Positions 1 through 10,932 of a DNA stretch of 64,000 nucleotides are shown piece by piece; position 1 is the first letter of the stretch, and the number at the start of each line of letters is the position of its first letter. The notes beneath the pieces were generated by a model that was given only the letters and a program-made list of their open reading frames with translations, was not told the origin of the DNA and searched no databases. This DNA comes from Termitomyces sp. T153. Lineage: Eukaryota; Basidiomycota; Agaricomycetes; Agaricales; Lyophyllaceae. A program made the translations under genes and the position numbers. The DNA lies in contig JACKQL020000018.1 of assembly GCA_018296165.2 (NCBI GenBank), positions 186,001 to 250,000 of the forward strand, read 5' to 3'.

Positions 1-48
1 GAGTGGGTTGGGAAACAAGGTTGGGGGTTTGGGAAGTGGGTCATGACA
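1..48 (-). mobile_element. LTR fragment, TGTCA family (cut by window edge)
   Basis: The last bases of a minus-oriented long terminal repeat, ending in TCATGACA. They match the end of the complete copy whose border is at 50,351. The rest lies outside the window. Confidence 0.7.
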
Positions 49-49
49 A

Positions 50-711
50 ATAATACTTGAATTAGTTCTCACACAAATATAGAAAAAGGATGCCTGCAAA
101 GCTACTAGACACTCAGAAAGGGAGCCTAATGAAGAATGTAGTGAAGTCTGATTTCAGCCATGATCAGTCCATAAAAGTTACACTCAGAAAAAGAGTACAC
201 CTAGCCCGGTTCAGCTTCAATATAGAAACAACCACCAAAATTAGCCACTAGACAATTAAGCAAAGAAAAGAAAGCTCACCTGAAAGAAGAGAGAGCTACT
301 CAATGCTCAGAAAAAGCCTAAAGAAGGATGCAATAGTGGAAATCTGGTTATCAGCTATGATCGGTAATTGGAGATGACAAAAAGTAGAGCATATATGGCC
401 AGTTAAGTGTAAAAACTCCAAAAGAGGGTCAGTAGAGTATATCAGGCCAATCAAAGCTTCTCCTCACAGTATCAGAGCAGAGAGAATGGTTGATGCTTCA
501 GATTGGAAAGAGAGGTCAAAAGAAAGAGTGATTTGGTGCAATGATTGATCTTTGCCACACACCAAAGGAAAAGGCTGAAAATTTGAAGCCAGCCAACTTA
601 TGTAATTTTACATAAGCATTACATAATGCTTGATGGAACCCAGTTTCTTAAGATTTGTCATCCCATATAATAGGTGCACAGCCACTTTCCCAGGAGTCAT
701 CACATATGCTA
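50..711. repeat. Long direct repeat, copy 1
   Basis: About 660 bp that recurs with few changes at 1,377-2,027. The two copies flank the minisatellite. Their ends share a CACAGCCACTTTCCCAGGAG block, also present near 2,620. No coding sequence is visible. The pair could be LTRs of a non-autonomous element or a duplicated flank. No terminal TG/CA or target duplication was found to decide. Confidence 0.75.
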
Positions 712-713
712 TA

Positions 714-753
714 GACGAGCTACGCCCCGTGCCTTCGGCACGGGCCTGTAGCT
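714..753. repeat. GC-rich perfect hairpin next to minisatellite
   Basis: An inverted repeat with arms built from AGCTAC plus CCCCGTGC on the left and GCACGGG plus GTAGCT on the right, around a CTTCG loop. It sits directly before the tandem array and carries several CpGs, unlike the surrounding CpG-poor DNA. Confidence 0.8.
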
Positions 754-757
754 CTTG

Positions 758-1228
758 CTTCATCCCAGACCCAACCTCACTTCGTTTGGTTAGGTCCTCG
801 ATATTCTACTCAATGCTTCATCCCAGACCCAACCTCACTTCGTTCGGTTAGGTCCTTGTATTTCAAACTTAATGCTTCATCCCAGACCCAACCTCACTTC
901 GTTCGGTTAGGTCTTTGTATTTCAAACTCAATGCTAATTTCCAGACCCAACCTCACTTCGTTCGGTTAGGTCCTTGTATTTCAAACTTAATGCTTCATCC
1001 CAGACCCAACCTCACTTCATTCGGTTAGGTCTTTGTATTTCAAACTCAATGCTAATTCCCAGACCCAACCTCACTTCGTTCGGTTAGGTCCTTGTATTTC
1101 AAACTTAATGCTTCATCCCAGACCCAACCTCACTTCGTTCGGTTAGGTCTTTGTATTTCAAACTCAATGCTAATTCCCAGACCCAACCTCACTTCGTTCG
1201 GTTAGGTCCTTGTATTTCAAACTCAATG
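758..1228. repeat. 59-bp minisatellite, eight copies, alternating A/B units
   Basis: Eight head-to-tail units: the first of 58 bp at 758-815, then seven of 59 bp from 816 to 1,228. Each contains GACCCAACC, a TTCGTTCGG-type core and GGTTAGGTC, which can pair as a nearly perfect 9-bp stem. From the third unit on, two unit types alternate: one has CTTCATC with GGTCTTT, the other CTAATTC with GGTCCTT. The array is therefore a higher-order repeat of about 118 bp. The core CpGs are kept in nearly all copies. No ORF spans the array. Confidence 0.93.
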
Positions 1229-1376
1229 CCAAGTCCCAGAACTATTGAGAATATCTATACTACACTGTCAACTCATATACATTAGGTGCTGAAATTCACA
1301 GAGATTAGCAATTTGGTGTTTGAAAGAGATCTACCTTAAAAGCAGAAAGCCAATAACTGTTTAGAAAAGAAAATGG

Positions 1377-2027
1377 ATAATACTTGAATTAGTTCTCAGA
1401 CAAATATAGAAAAAGCATACCTGCAAAGCTACTGAACACTCAGAAAGGGAGCCTAATGAAGAATGTAGTGAAGTCTGATTTCAGCCATGATTAGTCCATA
1501 AAAGTTACACTCAGAAAGGGAGTATACCTAGCCCAATTCAGCTTCAATATAGAAACAACCACCAAAATCAGCCATTGAACAATTAAGCAAAGAAAAGAAA
1601 GCTCACCTGAAAGAAGAGAAAGCTACTCAATGCTCAGAAAAAGTCTAAAGAAGGATGCAATAGTGAAAATCTGGTTATCAGCTATGATCAGTGATTGGAG
1701 ATGACAAAAAGTAGAGCATACATGGCCAGTTAAGTGTAAAAACCTCCAAAAGAGGGTCAGTAGAGTCTATCAGGCCAATCAAAGTTTCTTCTCACAGTAT
1801 CAGAGCAGAGAGAATGGTTGATGCTTCAGATTGGAAAGAGAGGTCAAAAGAAAGAGTGATTCGGTGCGATGATTGATCTTTGCCACACACCAAAGGAAAA
1901 GGCCGAAAATTAGAGGCCAGCCAAGTTACGTAATTTTACATAAGCATTACATAAGGAATCTTCCCAGGTTATTGGAAGATTGAGGCACAGCCACTTTCCC
2001 AGGAGTCGTTGCATAGTATATAGATTA
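1377..2027. repeat. Long direct repeat, copy 2
   Basis: Second copy of the repeat at 50-711, in the same orientation, differing by scattered transitions and a diverged block after position 1,954. It lies about 150 bp beyond the minisatellite. No gene is visible in it. Confidence 0.75.
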
Positions 2028-2557
2028 GCAAGGCCAAGCAAAACAGTCATGGATTTGTAACTGTTCAAGTCTCCTTTGATTCCTAGCTTGTTGCCTTTGG
2101 CTTTCAGGAGTAGTAGGTGGTTGCCTGAAACACCCATTGTTAAGCAATTTAACAGTCAAAAACCATTAAAATTGACTTGCATGATGAGATATTTGATGTA
2201 TCAATAGCTCAATGTGGTTAAGGAGTTACTAATAAGCTTGTTAGTCAACATCAATCAATCAATAGATGTGACGAAACATACTTTGTCGTGTGGCCTCCTT
2301 TCCACAACTTCGGAAATGCCCATTATTTGGTCATGTTGTGTCAAAAAACGCACGAGGCGTGAAAAACAGTGTCCACTAAATCGCGTTTGGCCTTTTTCAT
2401 CCCTGCAGACCAATTGGCACCTTTTACACATAGTCAAAAGATAGTATTTATTCATTAAAGTTGTCTACTGTATTTTTTTTTGTAAAAAATGTATCCAAAG
2501 AGTGGCAAAACAGCCAAGTCTGATTCTATTACCATAAAAGGGTTGAAATTTGTCAGC
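2028..2557. other. Non-coding spacer with retained CpG patch
   Basis: No convincing gene. A short forward ORF (2,214-2,444) and its reverse counterpart (2,255-2,455) have no recognisable motif. Positions about 2,260-2,430 keep several CpG dinucleotides, unlike the retroelements on either side. This may be younger or unmethylated DNA. Confidence 0.5.
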
Positions 2558-2577
2558 ATTTGTCAGCGCTGACAAAT
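2558..2577. repeat. Perfect 20-bp palindrome
   Basis: ATTTGTCAGC followed by its exact reverse complement, with a CG at the centre. A further direct TTTGTCAGC lies just upstream. It could be an LTR edge or a protein-binding site. Confidence 0.8.
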
Positions 2578-2605
2578 TTTAGTCAGCACAGTCCAAAGTC
2601 ATTGC

Positions 2606-2850
2606 ATATAATGGGCGCACAGCCACTTTCCCAGGAGTCATCACATATGCTATAGATTAGTCATAGTATAGCCATGAATGTAGTATATAAGCTGGTCATA
2701 AGGATAGAATATCCTTTGACAAATCAATAGCAGCATTCCCCAGGTCTATCTAGTGAACTGATTGTGAGAACCCCAGCATCACCACCTTGCTTGGCTTGCT
2801 GCACTTACTCTTTGCCTGCCTCTTAGCCACTGTTCTGCTCCACTGATTTT
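2606..2850 (+). mobile_element. LTR-like fragment with TATA motif
   Basis: Related to the 3' two thirds of the 487-bp solo LTR at 39,806-40,292: both share a TAGTCATAGTATAGCCAT-type block, a GTAGTATATAA motif and a downstream CTTAGC-rich stretch. A copia coding fragment follows directly. The left boundary is unclear. Confidence 0.55.
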
Positions 2851-2852
2851 AA

Positions 2853-3103
2853 CATGATTGACTGCAAAGCTGTTACTACTCCCTTCAAACCTGGTGTCTG
2901 CCTCTCCAAGTCTGATGCACTCTGTAGCTCATAAGAGGTAGACAAAATGAGGAAAATTCCATACATACAAGCCACTGGTGCCCTTCTGTATCTGGCCATG
3001 TGCATGTGCTCTGGCATAGCACATGCTGTCAGCATACTCTGTCTTTTCAATGCCTTCCCAGGCCTCAAGCACTGGAGAGCTGTCAAACATCTAATGCATT
3101 ACA
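2853..3103 (+). pseudogene. Ty1/copia polyprotein fragment (RT end to RNase H start)
   Basis: The forward frame from ATG at 2,853 reads through one in-frame stop. It gives the copia linker between reverse transcriptase and RNase H, with IPYIQATGALLYLA, IAHAVSILCLFNAFPG and LKHWRAVKHLMHY. These correspond to the usual copia block in which the element checks genome-resident copies (PYxxAVGxLxYLA, ARPDIAxAV, HWxAxKHxxRYL). The fragment breaks off at about 3,103, where an unrelated reverse ORF begins. The copia copy at 35,095-37,740 is degenerate in this segment, so this is a separate or displaced piece. Confidence 0.8.
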
Positions 3104-6100
3104 TTTATCCATCTTTGAGGCCTCTGCTTCCTCATTACTCATGATGTCTGCCCAGCACTCCAATACAGTGTTAGCCATATTACTGGAGCCACTGGTTCTA
3201 GCTTCAGGGGTGGTAGGAGTAGCAATGTTAGTTGCTACTGCTACTTCCATAGAACTGGGAACAACTTGTGGGGTCATCACTGGTTGTATGGGTATGGGCA
3301 TCATGGAATCATTGACATAGTCCAGCTCCATGGACTTCTCTGAGGGTGCATCATCAGAAGACATACTAGAGCTTGATGGAGGTGGAGCAGCTGTGGACAG
3401 GGCCACAGCTACTGAAGGTAATGGCACCTCCTCAGTTGGGGCTGCACTCATGGTGGGAGCTGCTAATGAGGGCTCCTCTGCAGTGGCTTGTGAGGCTCTC
3501 ATGACCTCTGCCAGTTGGTGCATGAGGGTGAAGATACCATCCTCATCAAAGTGCAGCCACTCAGCTGCATCAAGAGGAGAGTGACCTCTGCTCTCATAAA
3601 TCTGGAGGAGCATGTGGAAGCACTCCTGGTCATCAGCAGTGGGGATTTAGCACCCATCATATCCTGATATGGAGGGGGGTACCCCTATGGTTTGAGGTTG
3701 ATGATGGCATTCACTGTCAACTTGCATGAACAAGTCCATGTGCAACATGCTCCTGGACCAATGGTGATCAAGAAAGTGTATACCAAAGGTATATGCATGA
3801 TTCATCCAGGAAGGAGGCATGCAGTTAGCAAGGAGGTGACATATTACCTCTGTCTCAGTCAAATTGTTGATTTATGCAGGCAGCACTTCCAGCCTATGCA
3901 AAGTGAAGGTGTGGGAAGTAATACCTTCAAACTCCCCTACACCCATTTGGTAGTCATCTACCACATCTCAATAGAGACATAGTTGAGCAACTACCATGGC
4001 AAACAGCCTCATATAGGCTGATTGTGCATGCAGTGCAGTTGGGGCTAATGCCTGACCCAAAATGTAGCCAAAGACTGATTGTCAGTCTACATGCAAGGAG
4101 GTGTCAATGGCCACACCTGAGTACAGGTTCTGTGAACCTGGGTGGCCATGGTGCATGATGTACTATGCCCATGCCTGGATGTCAAAGTGGTGGCTGATTG
4201 GGACTTGAGTAAGTCCTGCTCCCTGTGTATTGTTATCTGTGCAGCCTAGCATAGCCAACAAACAGGAGGGTAAGGGGACTGGAATCCAATGGTGGTCCCC
4301 TCAGGGCAGAGATGTTTTTAACTCTGGTGGAGTTAGCTCTATAGCCCACCTCATTGTGTAGTCCCTCCACTGTAGAGCTGTATAGAAGGAGATCTAATGG
4401 AACTCCTAAAGGAGGAGAGTGGCATGAATCTGCTCCCTTATTGTGACCTTGGATCCACCATCCCAAATGAGTTTCAGAATCAGGCAAATCTGCTCTGGAT
4501 TCATGGGCATCCCCTGAGGAGCCCATTGATACAGTAATTTGTAACATGGGGATATGTGAGATATCCCAGCCATCTCTGTTGAGCAGGCAAAGACTACTTT
4601 GTCACCAACAAAAACTGCATTGGTTGTTGGTGACCAATAGAAGTTGGGGTGTAGCGTACTCCTGAAGTCATTCTGATGCTTAAAGTGCCTGCAAACCAAT
4701 GTGGTATCCTAGCCATCTGGTAGGCAGCCAAGCACTGTATCATTCAGATGCTTGAGGTCCATTTTGGACTTCTTAGCATAAATGGCTAACAGCCATTTGG
4801 TGTTAGCATTGTGCTGCTTCTTGCAACAATGCTCATTAGCATTGTCATCAGAGTCACTGTCCAAGATACATCATTTTGATGTAGGGACATCATCATCCTC
4901 CTCATCCTTGCTACCTGAATCAGGTGCTGCTGGGGCACCTGCTGTTGCTTGGGCAGCTGCTAACTGGGCAATGTAGAATTCTTTGTCACATGGATCTTGG
5001 TGCACTGGTGGCCTATACTCCTGAGGGAGCACACCAGGCATAACATAGGTCCTTGATTTGAGGACTTTGATGATAACACCAGCTTCTGCTCCCTGAAAAA
5101 CATTAGCTGGAAAGGCAATTTGCATGGAAATAACTGTAGAGTTGTCTGCCTCTGTCACCATTGCAGCAGCCTGCCTGGTGCCAGCTTTCTTTGTGGAGGG
5201 CTTTGACATTCCCTCCTTGGTTGCTGCTGGTTTTGGCAGCTTTGCTTTAGCCACTACCAGCTTGGATGGCCCAGCTAAGGATGAAGCCACCTTGAAATCA
5301 GAGCACTTGTCCATCCTCTGGTCATCACCAGCAGGCACCCTACCATTGTAGGGCACAAGTGGTGCCCTCTGGGTCAAGAATCCCTTGACAAAGACAGAAG
5401 GCTCAGTGCAAGCCTTTTTTGCCTCTGGCAGGTTTGGAAGGGTTGCTATCCACTTCCCCTTTTCCAATGCTGACAGAAAGATGTCTGCATGGGCCTCATC
5501 CCTCTGATTTCACACAACATCAAGTTCACTCAGAACTTGAACCAGTGCCAGCTGAATTACTGGATTATTGAGGACATCAGCACCAATATCCTCTGGAGCT
5601 CTGGCTTCATGAAGCTGCTGAAGGAGGTGAGCAATCTGCTCATCCACAGCAAATGAAGGCTCAGGCTCTTTTGCTTTGCCCTTGCCCTTCTTCTTTGCAG
5701 AGAAGCATTGCTCAACCATCTTCCAGGCAGTTGATGGAGAAGTACTACCCCCCTGTGCTGGTGTGGGCAGTGACATTGCAGTCATCTTGCCCTTTCCTTT
5801 ACTAGTCGAGGCAACTATAGTCACCCTGATGTGCTTAATGATGTTGAGGATGCATCCAACAGACACATTCCAGTAGGCAACAGAGGATACAACCACCAAG
5901 GAGGCACTAACAAATGCATCAGAGCTGTGATTGACTCTGGGCCATCATCATCCACCTCCATTGCATCATCTATTGATGCTGCAGGGACTGAGATCTCTAC
6001 CTGTGATGATATAGTGGCAGGTCATCATTGACCTGCCATGCTCATTGTATGGCTGGGACCAGCCACTGGGGGTGGGGCTACAGCAAACTGTAGCATCACA

Positions 6101-6565
6101 AATTGCTGGAACTCCTAAGACCACACTGGTTGCATAGCCACAGGGTATCCAAAGTTGAATTGAGGGGGGGACAGTGGTCCCTCACATCCTCTTGCTGCTC
6201 CTTGTGGGAGGGCTTGATAGTTCCCTATGCCCTCTGCCAGCTCCACCTCATTGGGGGAGTAAATCACATCCCCTTGCTGGCAACTGCTGCATTGCCATGG
6301 CATAGCTCAGCAGAGCTACATCTCCTAGTACCATTGACAGGCCCCCACTTGTGGGCCTTGTGTCTCTTTGAGCTGAGGCCACTCTTCTCATTGCTGGGAG
6401 TGCTATGTCTCCTGGCACCAAGCCTTCTGCCAGTGCAGTGAAGCTACCAAAGCCAGGGAGTGAGCTACTCCCTGACCCTCCCCATCTTGAGCTCTGGACA
6501 GAGCTCAATGAATATCCTGGTAGATCTAGGTCTGCCTTGCCTAGCCATTTCTTCTTCTTGCCCAT
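3083..6565 (-). pseudogene. Degenerate repeat-family ORF of unknown function
   Basis: A chain of reverse-strand ORFs that read as one decayed protein of roughly 1,100 residues: 6,565-6,248, 6,303-6,115, 5,899-5,510, 5,467-4,871, 4,699-4,406, 4,547-4,233, 3,862-3,647 and 3,613-3,083. The N-terminal part is low-complexity with a Lys/Gly-rich KKKGKGKAKE stretch. The middle has a conserved-looking segment (HPNFYWSPTTNAVFVGDKVV, YQWAPQGMPMNPEQICLI). The C-terminal part includes WMNHAYTFGIHFLDHHW and an Ala/Ser/Pro-rich tail. Similar proteins recur next to retroelements in agaricomycete genomes, as far as I recall, but I cannot name a function. It follows the pol end of the reverse gypsy with about 165 bp between, so it may be a third ORF of that element or another insertion. 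Confidence 0.6.
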
Positions 6566-6730
6566 GAGGCAAGGGTTGTGTCCTCTGTCTTAATGTTGGC
6601 ACATAGCACCAACAATGTGTAGGAAGACAAAGTCCAGTTGGACTTTGTGCTCAGCCAAAGAAATTGGCTGACCTAATCAGTGATGGCTGCTGGCATGGCA
6701 GCCTGTCAACTTCTAGGGCTAAGTCAAGTT

Positions 6731-7945
6731 AACTTAGACCTTCTAGCCAACTGTGCAGGGCACTGTATGCCCTGCAGCTCTAAGTACTTGTCAAGGGCTG
6801 CAAGGTCCTTGCATGTCTTAAGGGACTCCCAAGTGGTGTCCCCCAAGACTCCAGTGAACCTCAAATTTGAGGTTATTGCCCTTCCAATGATGACCTACCA
6901 GGTCATCAACAAACCATTCTTGATTGTCTGGGGCACCAAAGTTGTAAGGCTCTGGCATTGCCCTGTTGGAGAACAGCACATTGTCACTGGCTTTATAAAG
7001 GTGCAGCAAAGACACATGGAACTTAGGATGTATCCTTTGTTCCTGGAGTGCTATTGGCAGCTCCAACACATAGTTGGAAGTCTGACTATAGGCCTCCAAA
7101 ATTCTATATGGCCCAACACACTTAGGGCAGAGTTTTCTTGCTCTTCCTTTCAATAGGTTGAGGTTTTTTGTTAAAAGGTACACTGATGCACCTTTCTCAA
7201 GTTCTGGGTCAGGCCTGCAACATGAGTTGGCCAGATGCATCTGAAAGACATGTGCCTCTATAATTGCATCATGTGCTGCTGCCAAGTTCTCCAGAGCTTG
7301 GCAGGCAAACTGTTGCATTCTTTTTGGAATTGCAGTATCTGCCTTAGTTTTCTGTATCATAGATGGCATGTACCCACTGTTCAACTTGAACAGTGCAAAC
7401 CATGTCATCTCAGAAATGCTTGCATTTATTGCAAACTCTGTTAAGTCAATTTGACTAAGCCAGTCTTCCTGGTCTGGCCATCCCATAGTACACAGGATCT
7501 GACCAACATTCTGATTGGCTTGTTCAGTCTGACCATCTGTCTGCAGGTGGAACAATGTAGACATTAGAAGCTTTGCTCCTAACAACCTATGCAGTTCATG
7601 CCACCATTTCAATGTGAACTTTGAGTCTCAATCACTGATGCTTGAACTTGAGAGGCCATGCAGCCTCACCACTTCACACATGTAAGTCCAGGACAGCTGC
7701 AATGCTGTCATGGTAGTGTGCACTGGGATAAGGTGCACCATGCTTGTCATTTGACATATAACTACCCATAGGTAATTATACTCCTTCAATTCAGGGAATG
7801 GAATGATGAATTCCATCCCTATTGTATCCCAGGGCTTAACTGGCACTGGCAGGGAATGAAATTTCCCTGAAGGGAGCTGGTTGCTCTCTTTTGCCCACTG
7901 GCACAGCTGACACATAGTACAAAATGCTTGTGCATCTGCAACCAC
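6731..7945 (-). pseudogene. Integrase and chromodomain of gypsy 1
   Basis: ORF 7,945-7,628 holds the zinc-finger end (CTMCQLCQWAK) and the catalytic-core start (PWDTIGMEFI). ORF 7,612-6,818 continues with TDGQTEQANQ, the usual end of the DDE core. The tail has VDDLVGHHWKGNNLKFEVHW, a chromodomain, with its end in another frame after a one-base slip in a G run near 6,838. The chromodomain would steer integration to marked chromatin. Confidence 0.87.
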
Positions 7946-8208
7946 TGTCAGCCACCAATGTATTCCATCATTCTCTGGGTGCCAAAATGCCCCATTACAG
8001 TGTGTGCTTGCTTGAGCACACTAGTCACCAACTCACAATCACAAAGTATACAAAGTACTTCATGGCCCATTGGATTGGTAGTCCATATCAGCTTGTTCTG
8101 GACATGAAAGGACTTATAGTCCTTTGGTCAAGTCATAATTTCTGCAAAGAGCTTATCTTTGCTGTATAGAGACTGAACTCAACCAAGGAATTCCCTTTCT
8201 GTTCTACC

Positions 8209-9204
8209 TCAGGGTAGAGGAGACTGGACCTTCTCCAGAATGGCTTCTCCAAGGGACATATTGGTCTCCTTCTCCAACATATCAGATCCATGCTGAGCAT
8301 AGGCTGAGTCTCCCTTGCTATCATTTCTGGTAGCCAGTATGTGTGCTTCCTCATCACAAATTTCTTGACAATCATGCACTTGTCTGTGTCCACAACTAGG
8401 TTGGTCACAGAGTGCACATATCTGATCCAGTTGTGCTTGCATTTCCTGTATGTATGTAGGAGGTAGATCATCCCCCTCTGGGTTGATATGAGCATCTGCA
8501 CATACATAGTCATAGATGTGGTGCATGTCCCATGGAGAATCACTCTCAAAGTAGTGGGATAAACAGTCCACTTCCTTGTTGAGCTCTCCTTTCACATATG
8601 TGATGTTGAAATTAAACTTTGACATATAATCTGTCCACTGTCACTGGCATGGTGACAAGTTTTGTTGAGTTTTGAAGAACTCAAGTGCTTTATGATCTGT
8701 TATTACATGGATCTTGTACCCCAGAAGCTTATTCTCCCACTTGAGGAGGGCTTCTAAGATAGCCAGCATTTTCAGTTCATGTATGGCATAATTTTGCTGT
8801 GCATTAGTGAACTTTTTAGACATGAACCCTTCTGGCCAACATTTCTGCCAGCTTGGTCCTTGTCCATACATTGCTCTGACACCTGTCTTGGAGGCATCAC
8901 AAATCAACCAGATAGGATCCTTGTGTCAAGGATCAATTGGGCATATAACTGGAGTTTTGGCACAGATCCTCTTGATCATGACAAAACACCATTGGTGGAT
9001 GGGTCACCAGTGGAATGGCAACCCATTCTGTGTCATGGCCATTAATGGTCTAGTGTACACAGATACATTGGGCAAAAAATTCCCAATGTAATTCACCAGC
9101 CCAACAAACTGCTAGATGTCATTGTAAGTTCTAGAAGTATGCCACTCCTGGATCCTATTCAACTTCTCCACATCAGGATGTATTCCCTGCAAGTTCATTA
9201 CATG
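8209..9204 (-). pseudogene. RT thumb and RNase H of gypsy 1
   Basis: The thumb resumes left of the inserted LTR (LQGIHPDVEKLNRIQEW). The RNase H domain is in 8,907-8,641: VICDASKTGV-like start, FTNAQQNYAIHELKMLAILE, VITDHKALEFF. The downstream tether with GELNKEVDCLSHYFESD is in 8,625-8,209. RNase H would degrade the RNA strand of the RNA-DNA hybrid. Confidence 0.85.
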
Positions 9205-9209
9205 GCTGA

Positions 9210-9953
9210 TGTCACAACCTGCTCCCTAGACCCCCAACATCATTCCCAGTCCTTTCCAATGCCCCACCAAACTCCCCCAACCCTTGCCCACCCTCTGGGC
9301 CCACTCTGGGTAACTCCACCCTTCTCTAGCAAACCCTGATGGCCCCCTGACCAACTCTGACACCTTCTCCGCAACCATCAACACTTCCCCTGAGCCTCTA
9401 GAACCCTCCCCCACTGTTCCTGACCCCATTATACACCTCCAACTCACTATTCTGGTTTGTCCAACCTGCTCCAAAGTATCACAACAACCTCAGAGCAGCC
9501 CACATCCCCAAATGATCCCATCAGAATATCAAAGTCCTTTCCATCTCCAACATCAGTACAAACTCCATGCATGCACTACAATCCCTGAACACTCTTACAA
9601 CAACTCCAGACCTCACTCTTCACTTGACCTCAAACCCATCAAGTCTTACTCAATCCCCCCATCAAACTCTGGCTCTGCTCCTGACCCTAGCAAGGCCCCC
9701 ATCTACCCCACAATTTATTTATGTGCTTATGAACTTGTTCCTGACACCTGCCCATGCCCAATGTTAATATACTTGGTCTTAGACTTCCCTGGACCACTCT
9801 GGACTTGCTTGGACCACTTCTCTTAGCTTCCCCTCACAAGTCTCTCCCCTGCACACCACCTCTGGAGTGTTAGGTTATAAGTGCAGGACATTGTGTCTGC
9901 CTAATAAGGATTTGCCAGTGTAGCTGAGCCCCCATTGTCAGTGGAACCTGACA
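9210..9953 (+). mobile_element. Solo LTR, TGTCA family, with 5-bp TSD
   Basis: 744 bp beginning TGTCAC and ending CCTGACA. It is flanked by a perfect GCTGA target duplication (9,205-9,209 and 9,954-9,958). It interrupts the RT region of gypsy 1. It matches the 1,051-bp copy at 29,291-30,341 but is internally shorter. Confidence 0.93.
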
Positions 9954-10716
9954 GCTGAGGCACTCTACATGTTTGGCATATAGCTTGCACTTCTTCCATT
10001 TGAGGTAGAATTTGTTCCTTAATGGTATTGTCATTGCACTGACAAGCATCTAATGCTATCTGCAAGGATCCATCCTTTTTGGAGATGCACAACAGTGGTG
10101 CAGCCTGATTGGCTGCACATGGCTCCCACCACTTAGCCCACACATAGCAGTCAATCTTGTCCCACAATTGCTGCCAAAGTGACTTAGGACACCTTGGCAT
10201 AAAGTATGAGTACTGTTTGGACTCATCAATGAGATTTATCTCATGATTTACTTCCTGCTAAGAAGGAAGTTCCTCCTTTGTTCCATTGACAATGTCTTGG
10301 AACTTGTCATACCACTGCTGACAAAGGGGCAGTATATTGCCTTCTGATAGCTTGGGAGGTTGCAACTTTCCTCCAACTCTCTTTGGCTTTGCAGGTGGTA
10401 CAGGCTTTGCATACTTTTCACACAAAGCCATCAAACAAATTTCTGATTTGTCTAGTATGTTCAGCTGAACAGGACCACAAACTGTCCTGCCTCTTGCTTC
10501 TTTCCACAAGTATTCAAACTTGCTAGGCTCAGATATTTTGTCCTCTGTAGCCATTCTATACAGTTCATCTTGAGGGGTCAATTGCTGTACCCCTTCCTGA
10601 TGTGTCAGGTCAGCTATGACCTGATTCCACTCTTGTGGCATTTGTGGGTCATATGCCCATTCCAGGGTAGGCTTTGGAATTGGTCTGTCCCAAATCTTCC
10701 TTTCCCTTGCCCTCAA
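9954..10716 (-). pseudogene. Reverse transcriptase N-terminus of gypsy 1, catalytic core deleted
   Basis: ORF 10,716-10,258 is the linker before RT. ORF 10,200-9,901 contains QAAPLLCISKKDGSLQIALD, the first RT fingers block. After NDNTIKE (about 10,015) the sequence jumps straight to a thumb-type segment, readable in another frame as YLKWKKCKLYAKHVECLS. The palm, including the YxDD box, is missing. A later solo-LTR insertion splits the thumb at 9,954. Confidence 0.75.
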
Positions 10717-10932
10717 AGGCTCACTTCAAATCTTCTGGCATACTTTCCCCCCCTCTTGAAGAGTACTCCTCTAATACTCTTCCTCAGATACCATTGGAGA
10801 TGGGTGACCATCTGATAAACTTTCAGTTACCCAAAGTTCATCCTCATCCACTACCTCCTCTATGATGGGCCATTCAATTCCACCCAGGAGTCAATGCCAC
10901 TCATCATGCTACTTCTTCACTATGCAGAAGCA

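Noticed and set aside
714..753. The GC-rich hairpin as a bacterial-type terminator
   Set aside because: No T run follows, no gene ends there, and the genome is eukaryotic.
758..1228. The tandem array as a CRISPR array
   Set aside because: Units are contiguous 59-bp repeats without unique spacers, and the context is a fungal chromosome.
2214..2455. Overlapping 66- and 76-codon ORFs on both strands
   Set aside because: No motif, no splice context and no similarity to other parts of the window.
6680..7156. A 158-codon forward ORF
   Set aside because: It lies opposite the integrase and chromodomain of gypsy 1 and shows no motif.
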